Assembly: GCA_947561585.1 (NCBI GenBank)
Contig: CANNZV010000503.1
Location: forward strand, 372,001-436,000
Direction: 5' to 3'
From: Caprella mutica
Lineage: Eukaryota > Arthropoda > Malacostraca > Amphipoda > Caprellidae
DNA: 64,000 bases
The notes under the pieces: model-generated
The model's database searches: none
Told to the model about the DNA's origin: nothing
Seen by the model: the letters and a program-made list of their open reading frames with translations, nothing else
Position numbers and translations under genes: made by a program
Shown: piece after piece, positions 49,401 through 59,956 of the stretch
Layout: each line of letters begins with the position of its first letter
Numbering within the stretch: the stretch's first letter is position 1

Positions 49401-52400
49401 TTCCCATACCTACACCATCAAATTGGGAAAATAACTTACCATTGAAAAGGAAGAGGACATTCTTAACAGCGAGCTCAAGCAACTGCTTGAAGAAACAGGA
49501 AGACAAGTCGTAAGACAAAAAAGGAAACAGGACGACAAAACAGGAAGTCGTTTCCCTTGTGCTGCACTTCATACATTTAGTAAGATTTCCCAGAAGGAGA
49601 CCAATTAGTCAAATTATAAATAATATCTGTATTATTCCTGATAATACCTAATAATATATTTCCAAAACGCAACGCATGGGGGTATTGGCTATATAGTAAA
49701 AGCAATCGAAAGTAAGAGAATCAAATACAAAAATGACTGAATCTGTCGCTATAGTATAGTCGCATGAAAAAATTAAACAGTTTGAACGCTAAAGTTGTTC
49801 AGACGACTTCGTACGTATTCTTACGATCAAATCGCTGCCACTGTAAACACTCCTATTGGAAAGTATGAATTTGATTTTCATCAGAAGTCGTTAGCACAAA
49901 AAATCGCTTGAATACGCATCCATAGCAACCATACCCTAATTCTCTTACTTTCGATTGCTATTACTGTTTAGCCATGCGTTTTGGAAATATATTATTTGAC
50001 ACTATCAGGAATAATACAGATCCTTTTAAATAATACATAATATATATAGTTGTTGTTAATTGGCTGTTAATGTGTACAATTATTTTCCAATTGAATTTAA
50101 TATCCCTATAGTTATATATAAAGTATTCTCCTATTTTTCTATTTAGATTATTCAAAAATTTTGTGCAGTGAAAATAATAATTAAATTAGCGTCGCGTCTA
50201 TTTTATCAGAGGCACATAGGTAGGTGTTTAATTCCACCCGAAACAAATATTCTAGCAATGGTTCCATATATCACTCTAAACAGTAAATTTAGCTCTGGTC
50301 AAAAGTTAAGGGTAGCCATCATAAACTTTGAAATATTCCTGGACATTGGCGATTTAACTTAATACTTTGTGAATAATTCATAATAATAATTCTAAATGAA
50401 ACTGAAGAATGGTAGACTTCCCTAAGCAACGCTGAGAGAAGATCATGAAAGTCTTCAAAGAAGCTTGCACGATAGTTTCAACACTTCTGGTCAAATTTCT
50501 CATGAAATAGTGTCATGTCTGGTGGTACTGTGTCCTGGTCTACTTTTCGCTTCTACTTCAGCAAGTTGGAGTGCGATCATTCGTTCCTGCATCGAAGCTT
50601 TCAATCTCTTAAAAGAACCGAAAAGTGCTACTTGTGTTTTGTTAAGGGAATTTCGTTTGGTCGATTAATCAGTGGTCGAAAGTACATTCTAGTGATGAAT
50701 GAAAGAAAACTAAATATCTTAAGTTCTAATGGGAAAGTACCAATGAAACTTAGAATAGGGGAAAGCTTAACTCTGAACTGCGTCAAGAAGACAGATAAGT
50801 TTTGAGGTGGTATAGTGTGATGGTTTGGGGATCATTTTTTCTCCTGTACCTGGTCTTCTTTTTCTCCTGCACGGAGGAGTTATTGCAAAAGTATAAAATA
50901 GCTCCTTTGGAAACATACTCACCCCTATCCACATTCAACAGCTGACCTTCAACCACCGAATTTCATGCAGGACAACGTACTCTGCTACTCAGATAAAAAA
51001 TTAGGACCCTATTTGAAAGTGAAGAAATTGCTCAAATGAACTGGCCTTCACAGAGCCCTGACCTCAATCAAATTTAGATTACTTGGATAATAATGAAGAC
51101 TGTACTCAAAAAAGAAACACAACAAATGTGGCAGAATTATGGGCATATCTGGAAGATGAATAGAAGATGAATAACTCCTTCATATTGTGCAAAATTAGTA
51201 TAATTTTTTGGTAGAAGATGTATTAAAGTGATATAGGAAAGATCTATTCACAAAATATTAAGTTATTTGCCAATATCCGGGAATATTTCAAAGTTTATGA
51301 TGTCTACCCTTATCTTTTGACCAGAGCAGAATTTATTGTTTGAGAAGAAATATTGAACTATTGATAGAATATTTGTCCAAACACTTTGAAATTTCATAGG
51401 AACAAATATGAGCTTTATATGGCAATCCATGCAAAATTTCAATAAATAGTGTTCTGTACTTTGTATGAAATTATAGATTTAAATAACTCAATCTTGCCTA
51501 CCCTTTTATCTTGGTCACTATTGTAGTTTAAACCCAGATTTTTTTTTCATTCACTTTTTTTGACTCAAATGACATATATTTTTTACATTCTTTTTTTTTT
51601 AGATTTACTTACTTATTTTTGTCTACATACATTCTTTTAACAAATTTTTTCAACATAATTTTTTCCACATCATTTTTCAATTTAATTTTAAATATATTTA
51701 TTCTTATTTCATATTAATTTTTTCTTTTGACCCAATAATTTTAATGGGAAATACACTAGTTTGGAATATATTGTAGTCAGTATGGTTATATGAGGTTGTT
51801 TTTACATCGTTATATACTACAAGTAATAACGATGATATTCGGATGATATTTGGCTTTAATATTCAGGTTTGGTTAAGTAGTTGCATTTTAAAATTTGATG
51901 TACTTACAATACAGGATTTCCCCCAAAAAACTTAACCCAACTTTAAATTTGTATATTTCAACAACTACTTAAGATAAAATTTTCTTTCAAGTATTATTAT
52001 CCATTTTAATTTTTCTATAGAAATTTATTCAATGTTGTGAATGCTATACTGATTTTATTAATTGGTGGTGAGAATGGCTTCGCGCAAATGGTTAGAAAAC
52101 AATGAATTAAGTTCAAACATAAACTATATCTTCATTAGACAACTATTATCCCCCTTATTAAAATAGATATATTTTCAGGTTTTAAATTTTCAGGTTCCTT
52201 TTACAGATTATTTACAATATGAAGTATAATTAAGGCATACAAAACATTTTTTAAATAACATACGCGGTCCACAGAGGAAGTACGATTTTGCGGTCCACCT
52301 AGTGTTAATGGATCTTATAATTTAATTCGTGTTTTCTGATTTAAAAAATGTGAATTATGAAAATAGGATTAAAGTCAACTAGACACTCAATGATATTTTT

Positions 52401-55400
52401 CACCCTTCACAATATTAATTGATTATTAAAATTAATGGATTATTTGGAAATAATATTATATATAAAAATGATAATAATTGGAAAGCTAAGAATGAAGTCA
52501 ATTTGAAAATCTATAATTTTCTATAATAATATATCTAGGTCCCTTCACCATAATAATAATAAATATATGTCCCTCCGCAATATTAATCAATGATAATCAC
52601 CAAAATCAAAATATAAATGAAAACAAACATACTCACAGTAATACCAACAGCTCGAAAATGACCGACTTTATTATTTATTCTTGGTAGGTGTTCAAATTTG
52701 TGAACCGAGTAGTGCTTTTCCAAATCAATGACCAACCAGGGGTTGCCATCAGACCAATGCGAATGGGTGAAGTGTTTCGAGTTGGTTGTCTCACCGTCGG
52801 TAGCTACGTCGCAAGAACTGTAATTAAGGTAATTTAATGGTGCATTTTGAATATATTGAAAAATCCTCAGAATTTTCACTTTTCATATCTATGCAACTAT
52901 CCATCTCTTTCAATAGTATGACTGCATTTGTAAAAAAAATCGGATTCTATCAAGTCGGATATGATTATAAAATCATTATAATACAAAAAGGGACCAATTT
53001 TTTAAACATAACATATTCTTTGATATTTCACGTAACACTAAATGTATCCCAATAACAATAATATTGATTGGAACTTTACTATTTTATTATAATTAATGGT
53101 ATTTTTAAAGTAAATAGTATCCAAATTCTGGTGTTCGGTGTAAAAGAAAAAAGTTTTTGCGTGTGGGACATATTTGATCATTCTGGTAATTTTTTTAAAT
53201 AGTTTGTGTATCAAATCTATATTTTATATCCAAAAGAATTAGAGTGTTGAAATTCTGATATTGTTGCAAGCTGAAATCAATTATTATCCTTTTACATTCA
53301 CTTGTATTAGGCTCATGCCTTTATTTCTCATATTATTTATATGACTATAATAAGAGTAAGTGTTTTAAAAAAGAGGTGCTAACTACGTTGATAATTTACT
53401 CACAATATTAAACCTAGAACAGGGGTCATTTCTGACGAACAGGTTGCTGGTTTCTTGAGAGCCACATTGAAGTTGCCAATCGGATAGCTTCTTGGTTGCA
53501 TGGTGAAGATTTCTACCGGTGCAGTGAGTCCTTTGTTCAAGCCTGATATCACACATCCATCTGCAAAGATAGTTTATAATAATAATAATAATTTCATTCA
53601 GAAACAGTTGTACAAAATTTTATTTCGGTTACAAAATAATTTGTTGAATTAATTTCTTTTTTATTACATTGGGAATAGATATAATCACCCTTCACCTTAC
53701 GTACAAATACACAGTGTGTCTTTGTCTGTTGGTTGATTGCAGCAAAAATATCACGCTTTAACATTTTATATGTATAAAAAAAATTGACATAATATTCTGA
53801 CACATATTTTTCGGACTCAAATTATCATTGACACCATTTTTTTACATAATTTTTGTACATATTTTTTTAGATAATTTTTACTTATATTTTTTTTAATTTT
53901 TTAGATAATTTTTCGTCTAACATAATTTTCTTTCTTAATATTAATTTTTTTTAATAATGAGTTTGGCAAATGTTTTTTAAGAATATCTTTTATTAAATTT
54001 ACCGGCCTTTTTTGACTTTGTTCATACATAAATACCAAATATATTTTAGTATTTAAAAGTTTAAAAATGGTACACGGAAAACTGCCAGGCGGAAGACTGC
54101 CAGGCGGAAAACTGCCGAAGCAGAAAACTGCCAGGTGGAAAACTGCCAGGCGGAAAGCTGCCAGTCATTTACTGGCAATATAAAGACTTGAGTCAATAAT
54201 AACATTTTAATTTATGAAAATGTTGTTCGCCCAACGTTAAGGAGTTAAGGAACATTAATTTTTACTTAGTATACAAAACAAAAATAATAGTTAAATGTAG
54301 ACAATTTATTTGAAAAATATTTAAATATATAAATATTAAAGATATAAATGAAATATTATGTAGAAATTAAAAACTAAAGTCTTTCTTAGAAAAGGTTTAA
54401 AATACTAATAGAAGAAACAAAGAAATTTTAGTATTAGGGACAGAGTACAATTTCTTTGTTTACACAACGCATCTTTAAATTATCAGTTCATAACGCGCTA
54501 ACTGTCTAATTTTTTTGCTTATAATTTGAGAATTGAACAAGCCTTCAAGCTTAATATTCGCTTGTACTCATTATAAAACAACTTCGATATATGTTTGTGA
54601 AATATTTAGAATTTGCAACACAACATCTATGATTATTAAACTGCTATTACCTACCAATAGTACCTAAATCTCTGACAATTTCACTCGATCGAATTAGATT
54701 GTTCATTAATTAATAATACTTGTTACATATACATAAAGGAATATTGTAAAAATGAAGGAGTTGTGCTATTGACATGAAGGATAAAAATGTAAATATAATA
54801 AATATTGAACATACATATAATGTTGATTTAACATACATTTAATTTATTGTATAATTTAAGATTAATTAATTATGAGAAAAAATTCCCATTAAGTGACTGG
54901 CAGTTTTCCGCCTGGCAGTTTTCCGCCTGGCAGTTTTCCGCCTGGCAGTTTTCCACTTCGGCAGATTTCCGCCTGGCAGTTTTAAGCCTGGCAGTTTTCC
55001 GGACACCCTAAAAATATTTACGTATTGGCGTAAAACAGCGTAAATCACGTAAAATAGGAAACTAATTGTACTGTTGTGAAGTGTAGCAACGTAGAAATAC
55101 AATTTGGTTACCATATAAGCCAAATCTGTTCGTTTTCATGGAGTACAGACACATGCGCGAGCTGTGATTGGGTCAAACTCTACCCAATCACAGATCTGTT
55201 CTCTCAGTTGCCAATGTTTTATATGATGTCTGGAAAACTTCCAGGCGGAAAACTGCCGAAGCAGAAAACTGCCATGCAGAAAACTGTCAGTCACTTAATG
55301 GGAATTTATGTATTTTTTACTTTCATTATTTATTTATAAACAACATTCAAAGAACATTTTAATTAAAAAAATGGCGTCAGCCCTTCGTTAAGGGGTTAAG

Positions 55401-58400
55401 GGGATATTCATTTTTACAGTAATAACAATATAGATATTGGATTACTTAATATCCAAATGAAAACTATATTTCAACAAAGCTATCTCATTAAACACACAGT
55501 AAACAAAACTTCAGTACACATAAGGAAGTAACAATTACCATTTTATACTTATTTGCTATGTCACGTACATTTTAAAAAACATGTTTTAAGTTACGTATAT
55601 AGTCCCTTGTTTATAGTTCCTATATTAATGTCAGCAATATAACCTTTGGTTCAAAAGCAAACGTTAAACCCTGCGTACTGATTTGTTATTAATAACTAAT
55701 CAGATATTCTCATAATTAATTAATCTTAAATTATACAACAATTTGAGTGTATGTATGTTAAATCAACATATGTATATGTATGTTCAATATTTATTATATT
55801 TACATTTTTATTCTACATGTCAATAGCACAATTCCTTCATTTTTAAAATATTCATTTATATGTAACAAGTATTATTAATTAATGTACAATCCAATTCGAT
55901 CGAGCGAAATTGTCAGAGATTTAGGTACTATTGGTAGGTAATAGAAGTTTAATAATCATAGATGTTGTGTTGCAAATTCTAAATACTTCACAAACATAGA
56001 TCGAAGTTGTTTTATTATGAGTACAACCGAATATTAAGCTTGAAGGCTTGTTCAATTCTCAAATTATAGAAAAATAATAATTAGACATTTAGCGCGTTAT
56101 GAACTGATAATTTAAAGATGCGTTGTGTAAACAAAGAAATTGTACTCTGTCCTAAATACTAATATTTCTTTGTTTCTTTTCTTAGTATTTTAAACCTTTT
56201 CTAAGAAAGATTTTAGTTTTTAATTTCTATATAATATTTCATTTATATCTTTAATATTTATATATTTACATATTTTTCTAATAAATTGTCTACATTTAAC
56301 TATTATTTTTGTTTTGTATACTAAGTAAAAATGTATGTTCTTTAACTGTTTAACGTTGGGTTAACTCCTTAACAAGATTTTATTAATTAAAATGTACGTT
56401 ATTATTGACTAAAGTCTTTAAATTGCCAGTAATTGACTGGCAGCTTTCCGCCTGGCAGTTTTCCGCTTCGGCAGTTTTCCACCTGGCAGTCCTCCGACTG
56501 GCAGTTTTCCGTGTACCGTTTTATATACCTATGTATTTATTTCTCGTTATATGTTCAATATTTTTACTTGAAAATTAGTAGCTACACATTAGTTTACATA
56601 GTATGCATACTAACAACTTGTGATTTATAAATAAGACATGTCTTATTTAACACATATCCAAAAAAGTCCCCTTCATTCTGATAGTCAAACTCACTAGGGT
56701 TAAAACAAGTTCAGCTTAGATTCTCTACGAAGGGTTGCTGTGGCATTCTGTTAGACGGTATTTGAGTAATTGGAACTATGGGCAAGTGTTTTTCAAGGTG
56801 GATATGAAAAACCCTTTCATCTGTCTGTGGAGAGACTCCTTCTTAACTGTTATTCGTAACCGTGTGTGTGTCGGAGCTACATAGACTCCTATGACAAGCT
56901 TATCCATTGCATTCAGCTTTGTTTTTTTTTTGGTGGAGACTATAATGCTACAAATAAAATTATCACTACAAAAAAACTTCAATGCTATACTACCAAACTT
57001 ACAATCACCAAAATGAAAACAAATTGTACATGAAAATGTGATAAACAAATATATAATTACAATTAAAAGGACAAATGATCGTTAGAAGTATCTACCTCTA
57101 ATCTAACCTCTCCGAATCTAAATTCTACATAATATAATCTACACTTCAGAGTTAATCCATTTTCTGATTTCACGCTTAAACTTCCCACTATTATGCACAG
57201 TTTTAATATAGTTAGGTAAAGCATTCCAGATCTTTACTGAATTGTAAAAAAATTGATTTTGTGACACAGTTTAAGGAATTTGTTGCAAATTCAAATTATC
57301 GTTGATTCTAGATCTTGTCCGGTAACAATATGTGTTGGAGCCAAATTTGATATTTTGTGATGAAAATGAACAGAAAATAGAGATGAAACGGAGTATTTGT
57401 GAAAATGGTGAAGGATATTATATCTATAATGGTTAAGTAGTAATAGAGGTGTTTTTTATCTGTAGGCAAATTATTCAAAATGGATTGGGCTCTGATTAAA
57501 ATTCTTTTTAACTTATTTATGTTAATTACCCGGCATCCTCCCGATACAATAATACCATACATTAAAACTGATTGGAAAAGAGAAAAATACATTATTTTTA
57601 ATACTGCTGGTGGTACAATAGTTTTCATTTTCTTTAAAAGTCCTACTACATAAGAAAGTTTTCTACATAAAATATTGATATGTTCATCAAAATTGAGCCT
57701 ATTATCTATTTGCAGTCCCAAAATTTTTATATTTGTTAGCTGATTAACTAAATCATTCCCTATAGAAACACTAATTAAATTTCATTGAACACGAGCATGT
57801 GTGAATAAAATGAAAGAGGTTTTTTCAACGTTCAACGACAGCCTATTAGCTTTCATCCACTAATCTACCTTAGATAGCTCCAAAATAATATCCCTACAGA
57901 GATCATCCAAGTAGTTACCTGACATAAATACAGTAGTATCATCAGCAAAATGAATAAAGGAAAGCCTATCAGAACAATTATGCATATCGTTTACATACAA
58001 GGAGAATAAATACGGAGAGCTAACTGATCCCTGAGGCAGTCCTATGTTCATATTCTTAATAGAAGAAGTATTACCCAATTTATATCAACATAATTTCACG
58101 GTCAGTCAGGTAATCTTAAAACTAGCTCAAAATACTACCACGGAATCCCAACCACTCTAACTTTCTAACCATTATCTGCTTGTTCACAATGTCAACTGTC
58201 AATGCCTTGAATAAGTCCAAAAACACTGCGATAGTATGAGCCTTTTTATCAAGATTATCTGAGCACCTATCTGTGAACTCTAATATCGCATCTAATGTAC
58301 TAAAGCCCGTTCTAAATCCATAATGTTTATCGTAAATTATTTTTTTACAATCTAGATATTCAGTAACTCTACATTTCATAATTTTTTCAATTATCTTGGA

Positions 58401-59634
58401 CACGGTAGACAAATTAAAGATTGGGCGATAATTATTTACTATCTTAGAATTTTTGCTCTTATGAATAGGTATAATGCAATATTTCTTAAGTACATCATGG
58501 AAACTACCTTCAATAACAGCCGAGTCAAATATATCTACAACAATATCAGCTATATAATGGATTAAATTTTTTATATAAAAATCGGAATACAATTTACATT
58601 GCTTCCCCTACCAAACATACCCATCACAATTTTAATCACCTCCTGCTCGGAAGTAGGTTTTACACAGAAATAGCTACTGGAAGGAGTAGACATAATTTAT
58701 GGGTCAAGATTAGATATTGGAATACCACTGTCTAAATCATGTGCTAAAGAAGAAAAATATTTTACGAATAATTTTGATATGGCAGCTGGGTCTGTGATGT
58801 CTACACCGTCATCATCTAAGATTGTATCAGAGTGCTTCTTTTCTCTATTTAACAATTTATTTATGGTTTGCCAGTTTTTCTTGCAACCATTTTGAATTGT
58901 ATTAAACTTATGGCCATAGAAGTTTATTTTCTCCTTACTTATTTTTTTGGTTAATGCATTTTTATAATTGTTATATATGTCAAAAGGTACGGTTCCCTGT
59001 TTGTATCTCTAAATTGCTAAAAATTAATTTCGTTAGGAAGCACCTCGCTAATCCAAGGCTTAGAAAGTTTCTTATGAGAGATAGTTTATGTGTTTAGGGA
59101 AACACCTATCATAGTTACACCACAGATTATCCAGCAGCCATTCAGTTTTCAATTCCAGATTTCACTTCCAGTTTTCTTTCCAATATTTTTTACAAATTCA
59201 AACATGAAATATCAGAAATGCCCACCACAAATGAACCCGAATGTGACACATTGAATCCGTTGTACCATATGTGATCTAAACATTTGGCTGTACTTTCAGT
59301 TATACGAGTAGGCACGCTAATTAAAGGAAACATATCATTAGACATACATGCAGAATCTTAAGAGATTGTACTCACTTCCATTTGAAGCCATGAAAGCACA
59401 CTGCTTCCTCAAGCAGATCTCAGCGCATCGATAGTATCCTATATTCGCTGCCACGGTTTCGAAATCAGCAAAACAGTTTCCTTCCGAGTTTTCCAACATT
59501 TCACGACGATAAATTTCTGCACCAATCGGACAATCGATAACGGAACACATCCAGTGCTCCGTTGAACCACTTTGAATTGCTGTCATTGCTAAAATAAGCA
59601 AGACGTTGAAAATTGAGAGTTTTAGTTTTGCCAT
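46221..59634 (-). CDS. Lectin-like gene D: 278-aa secreted PAN-like + F5/8C/F-type-lectin-like protein with giant element-filled introns
   Basis: Exons 59634-59376, 53560-53404, 52817-52637 and 46460-46221. Sizes and phases equal those of B and C, so a 278-aa product is predicted despite a 13.4-kb span. The first in-frame ATG lies further upstream, but MAKLKL at 59634 aligns with the signal-peptide starts of B and C and gives the same exon length. The protein has the signal peptide, the same seven Cys, and the F5/8C-like domain with CDVATDG, NPWLVIDLEKHYSV and PRINNKVGHFRAVGIT. Intron 1 (5.8 kb) holds a LINE and two repeat-ended elements. Intron 3 (6.2 kb) holds nested MITEs, a Penelope-like element and a Tc1-like element. 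All visible splice sites are canonical. Joining exons over such distances is inference from phase, order and homology; it could instead be a gene split by a rearrangement. Confidence 0.78.
46922..47140. mobile_element. Outer TA-flanked MITE, left part
   Basis: Starts GGGTATGGTTACTATGGATG after TA. The sequence corresponds to the inverted last part of the copies at 47,142 and 47,848. It stops at GTGTTTTA, where a related copy is inserted, and continues at 49,939. Confidence 0.6.
47142..47845. mobile_element. TA-flanked MITE, complete copy
   Basis: About 704 bp, from GGGTACGGTTACTAAGGACG to the inverted CGCATCCATAGTAACCGTAC. Inner inverted pairs (GATATCGCAAGAACTG) fold back near the left end. 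No coding capacity. Confidence 0.7.
48243..49615 (-). mobile_element. Penelope-like element fragment with a 13-bp target duplication
   Basis: ATAAATAATATCT stands before (48,230-48,242) and after (49,616-49,628) the insertion. The uninterrupted MITE copy at 47.5 kb shows the site undivided. The insert carries Penelope-type reverse transcriptase and endonuclease-linker remnants on the minus strand and is 5' truncated. Confidence 0.8.
48574..49572 (-). pseudogene. Penelope-like reverse transcriptase / GIY-YIG linker pseudogene
   Basis: 49,572-49,201 reads FSQFDGVGMGNPLSPTLANV and YYIYVDDIFLLF, the palm motifs of Penelope RTs (catalytic YVDD kept). Then, with frame changes, FLDVAI-like and SFIPTSYKVNLI. 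48,954-48,574 reads FFPFKDKIPPLLSSGLIYKY, SCGQCQ and HKGISFRTN, the linker around the GIY-YIG nuclease, but the GIY-YIG core between Cys-Gln and HKG is missing. Several stops: not functional. Confidence 0.85.
49939..50243. mobile_element. Outer TA-flanked MITE, right part
   Basis: Continues the sequence that stopped at 47,140: AATTCTCTTACTTTCGATTG through GGTAGGTGTTTAATTCC, all inverted relative to 47,142-47,845. It is cut at about 50,243 by a Tc1-like element. Confidence 0.6.
50244..51523 (+). mobile_element. Tc1-like (DD34E-type) transposon with long inverted ends, decayed
   Basis: Inverted arms: AAATATTCTAGCAATGG, GCTCTGGTCAAAAGTTAAGG and CATCATAAACTTTGAAATAT at the left pair with 51,225-51,400 at the right. 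A second, similar end (CCTACCCTTTTATCTTGGTC) at 51,497 suggests an IR/DR layout like that of Sleeping Beauty-type elements. The left outer part seems lost. Confidence 0.7.
50460..51180 (+). pseudogene. Tc1-type transposase pseudogene, second family
   Basis: Pieces in changing frames: FVKGISFGRLISGRKYILVM, SVMVWGSF, then (after shifts) QDN and MNWPSQSPDLN with the catalytic region decayed and a stop where the Glu should be. The spacing fits DD34E. Clearly non-functional and unlike the element at 29.3 kb. Confidence 0.7.
51524..52500. other. AT-rich part of gene D intron 3
   Basis: 51,540-51,720 is rich in TTTTTTACAT-type stretches that resemble the repeats at 53,810 and 63,070. TACAGGATTTCCCCC at 51,911 may be a transposon end. 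No gene. Confidence 0.35.
52637..52817 (-). CDS. Gene D exon 3
   Basis: 181 nt from an AACTG-proximal ACAG acceptor to a GTGAGT donor. It encodes CDVATDGETTNSKHFTHSH, NPWLVIDLEKHYSV and PRINNKVGHFRAVGIT. Confidence 0.88.
53404..53560 (-). CDS. Gene D exon 2
   Basis: 157 nt from a GCAG acceptor to a GTGAGT donor. It encodes GCVISGLNKGLTAPVEIF, PRSYPIGNFNVALKKPATC and the tail EMTPVLGLI. It is the most diverged exon 2 of the four. Confidence 0.87.
53690..53965 (-). repeat. Dispersed repeat with a 15-bp array, copy 1
   Basis: Contains CACAGTGTGTCTTTGTCTGT + TGGTTG followed by poly-T-rich units with TTTTTGACACA-like motifs. The inverted counterpart is at 63,065-63,350. It lies in intron 1 of gene D. 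Confidence 0.6.
54057..54876. repeat. Left arm of a large inverted repeat
   Basis: Partner of 55,709-56,531; the shared inner end reads TAAGATTAATTAATTATGAG. Confidence 0.8.
54069..55006. mobile_element. Repeat-ended element I in gene D intron 1
   Basis: Ends GGTACACGGAAAACTGCC and, inverted, GGCAGTTTTCCGGACAC. Both ends consist of 15-bp repeats (ACTGCCAGGCGGAAA at 54,071-54,165; inverted at 54,896-55,000). Flanks TTTAAAAAT and CCTAAAAAT agree at 7 of 9 bases. The first 808 bp are an inverted copy of the right part of element II. Confidence 0.7.
55225..56517. mobile_element. Repeat-ended element II in gene D intron 1, perfect 9-bp target duplication
   Basis: GTTTTATAT occurs directly on both sides (55,216-55,224 and 56,518-56,526). 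Ends GATGTCTGGAAAACTTCC and, inverted, GGCAGTTTTCCGTGTACC, with 15-bp repeats at both ends (55,229-55,294; 56,437-56,511). The part from 55,709 onward mirrors element I. No transposase recognised. Confidence 0.8.
55709..56531. repeat. Right arm of a large inverted repeat
   Basis: Inverted copy of 54,057-54,876. The two arms of about 820 bp, separated by 832 bp, can form a very large hairpin. They differ at scattered bases, so they are not recent. Confidence 0.8.
56690..57138 (-). other. Probable LINE 3' region or flank
   Basis: Follows the LINE stop codon. I see no second end or poly-A tail I can fix, so how much belongs to the LINE is unclear. Confidence 0.3.
57139..59335 (-). pseudogene. 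Non-LTR retrotransposon (Jockey/CR1-type LINE), 5'-truncated and decayed
   Basis: In minus-strand order: endonuclease tail with SVPTRITESTAKCLDHIW and SDI (59,335-59,200); RT fragments with NYRPIFNLSTVSKIIEK, HYGFRTGFSTLDAILEF and AVFLDLFKA (58,592-58,122); GLPQGSVSSPYLFSLYVND and FIHFADDTTVF (58,078-57,860), where ADD is the catalytic motif; GLQIDNRLNFDEHI (57,721 on); and a C-terminal part SVKIWNALPNYIKT ending at a TAG at 57,139. Several frameshifts and stops. Its 5' end lies about 40 bp from the exon 1 donor of gene D. Confidence 0.85.
59376..59634 (-). CDS. Gene D exon 1 (signal peptide and Cys-rich module)
   Basis: 259 nt from ATG to a GTGAGT donor. It encodes MAKLKLSIFN, a hydrophobic core, EHWMCSVIDCPIGAEIYRRE and CLRKQCAFMASNG. 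A LINE copy begins about 40 bp downstream of the donor. Confidence 0.88.
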
Positions 59635-59925
59635 TTTACAACATATGAGAATCTGTAAATTGAGGTAAAGATTTAAAAATTTATTAGAATTCGACACAGA
59701 TATTAAAAGCAATCAATAATCATTAAATAAATCCAAGCTGTTTAGGTTTTTAGAAGTTATTCATGTCATATCCTGCATTCTTCGATCGTGCTTCCATGCC
59801 TCCTTCGATCCAAACAAAATTTTTATTTCGAAAAAGTTAAAGTTAACATAACTGTAATACAAGTGAGATCTTAGCCATTCTATTCATATACTATAATTCT
59901 ATTGAACCAGTGAACAGCCACTATT

Positions 59926-59956
59926 TGAACTGATCAATAAATATTTAATATATAAA
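59926..59956 (-). promoter_or_regulatory. Putative core promoter of gene D
   Basis: Minus-strand TATATATTAAAT followed by TGATCAGTTCAAATA, with about 24 nt from the TATA start to the A of TCAGTT, close to the usual spacing. It lies about 295 nt before the ATG. Confidence 0.4.

Larger units (their letters stand above)
47848..49936. mobile_element. TA-flanked MITE, second copy, split by a Penelope-like element
   Basis: Same MITE in the same direction as 47,142, missing the first few bases and ending CCATACCC before TA. The copy is interrupted at 48,242 and resumes at 49,616. Confidence 0.65.

Noticed and set aside
59635..59712. Longer N-terminus for gene D from an upstream in-frame start
   Set aside because: The signal-peptide start MAKLKL aligns with B and C and gives the shared 259-nt exon; the upstream part is not conserved in the paralogues.
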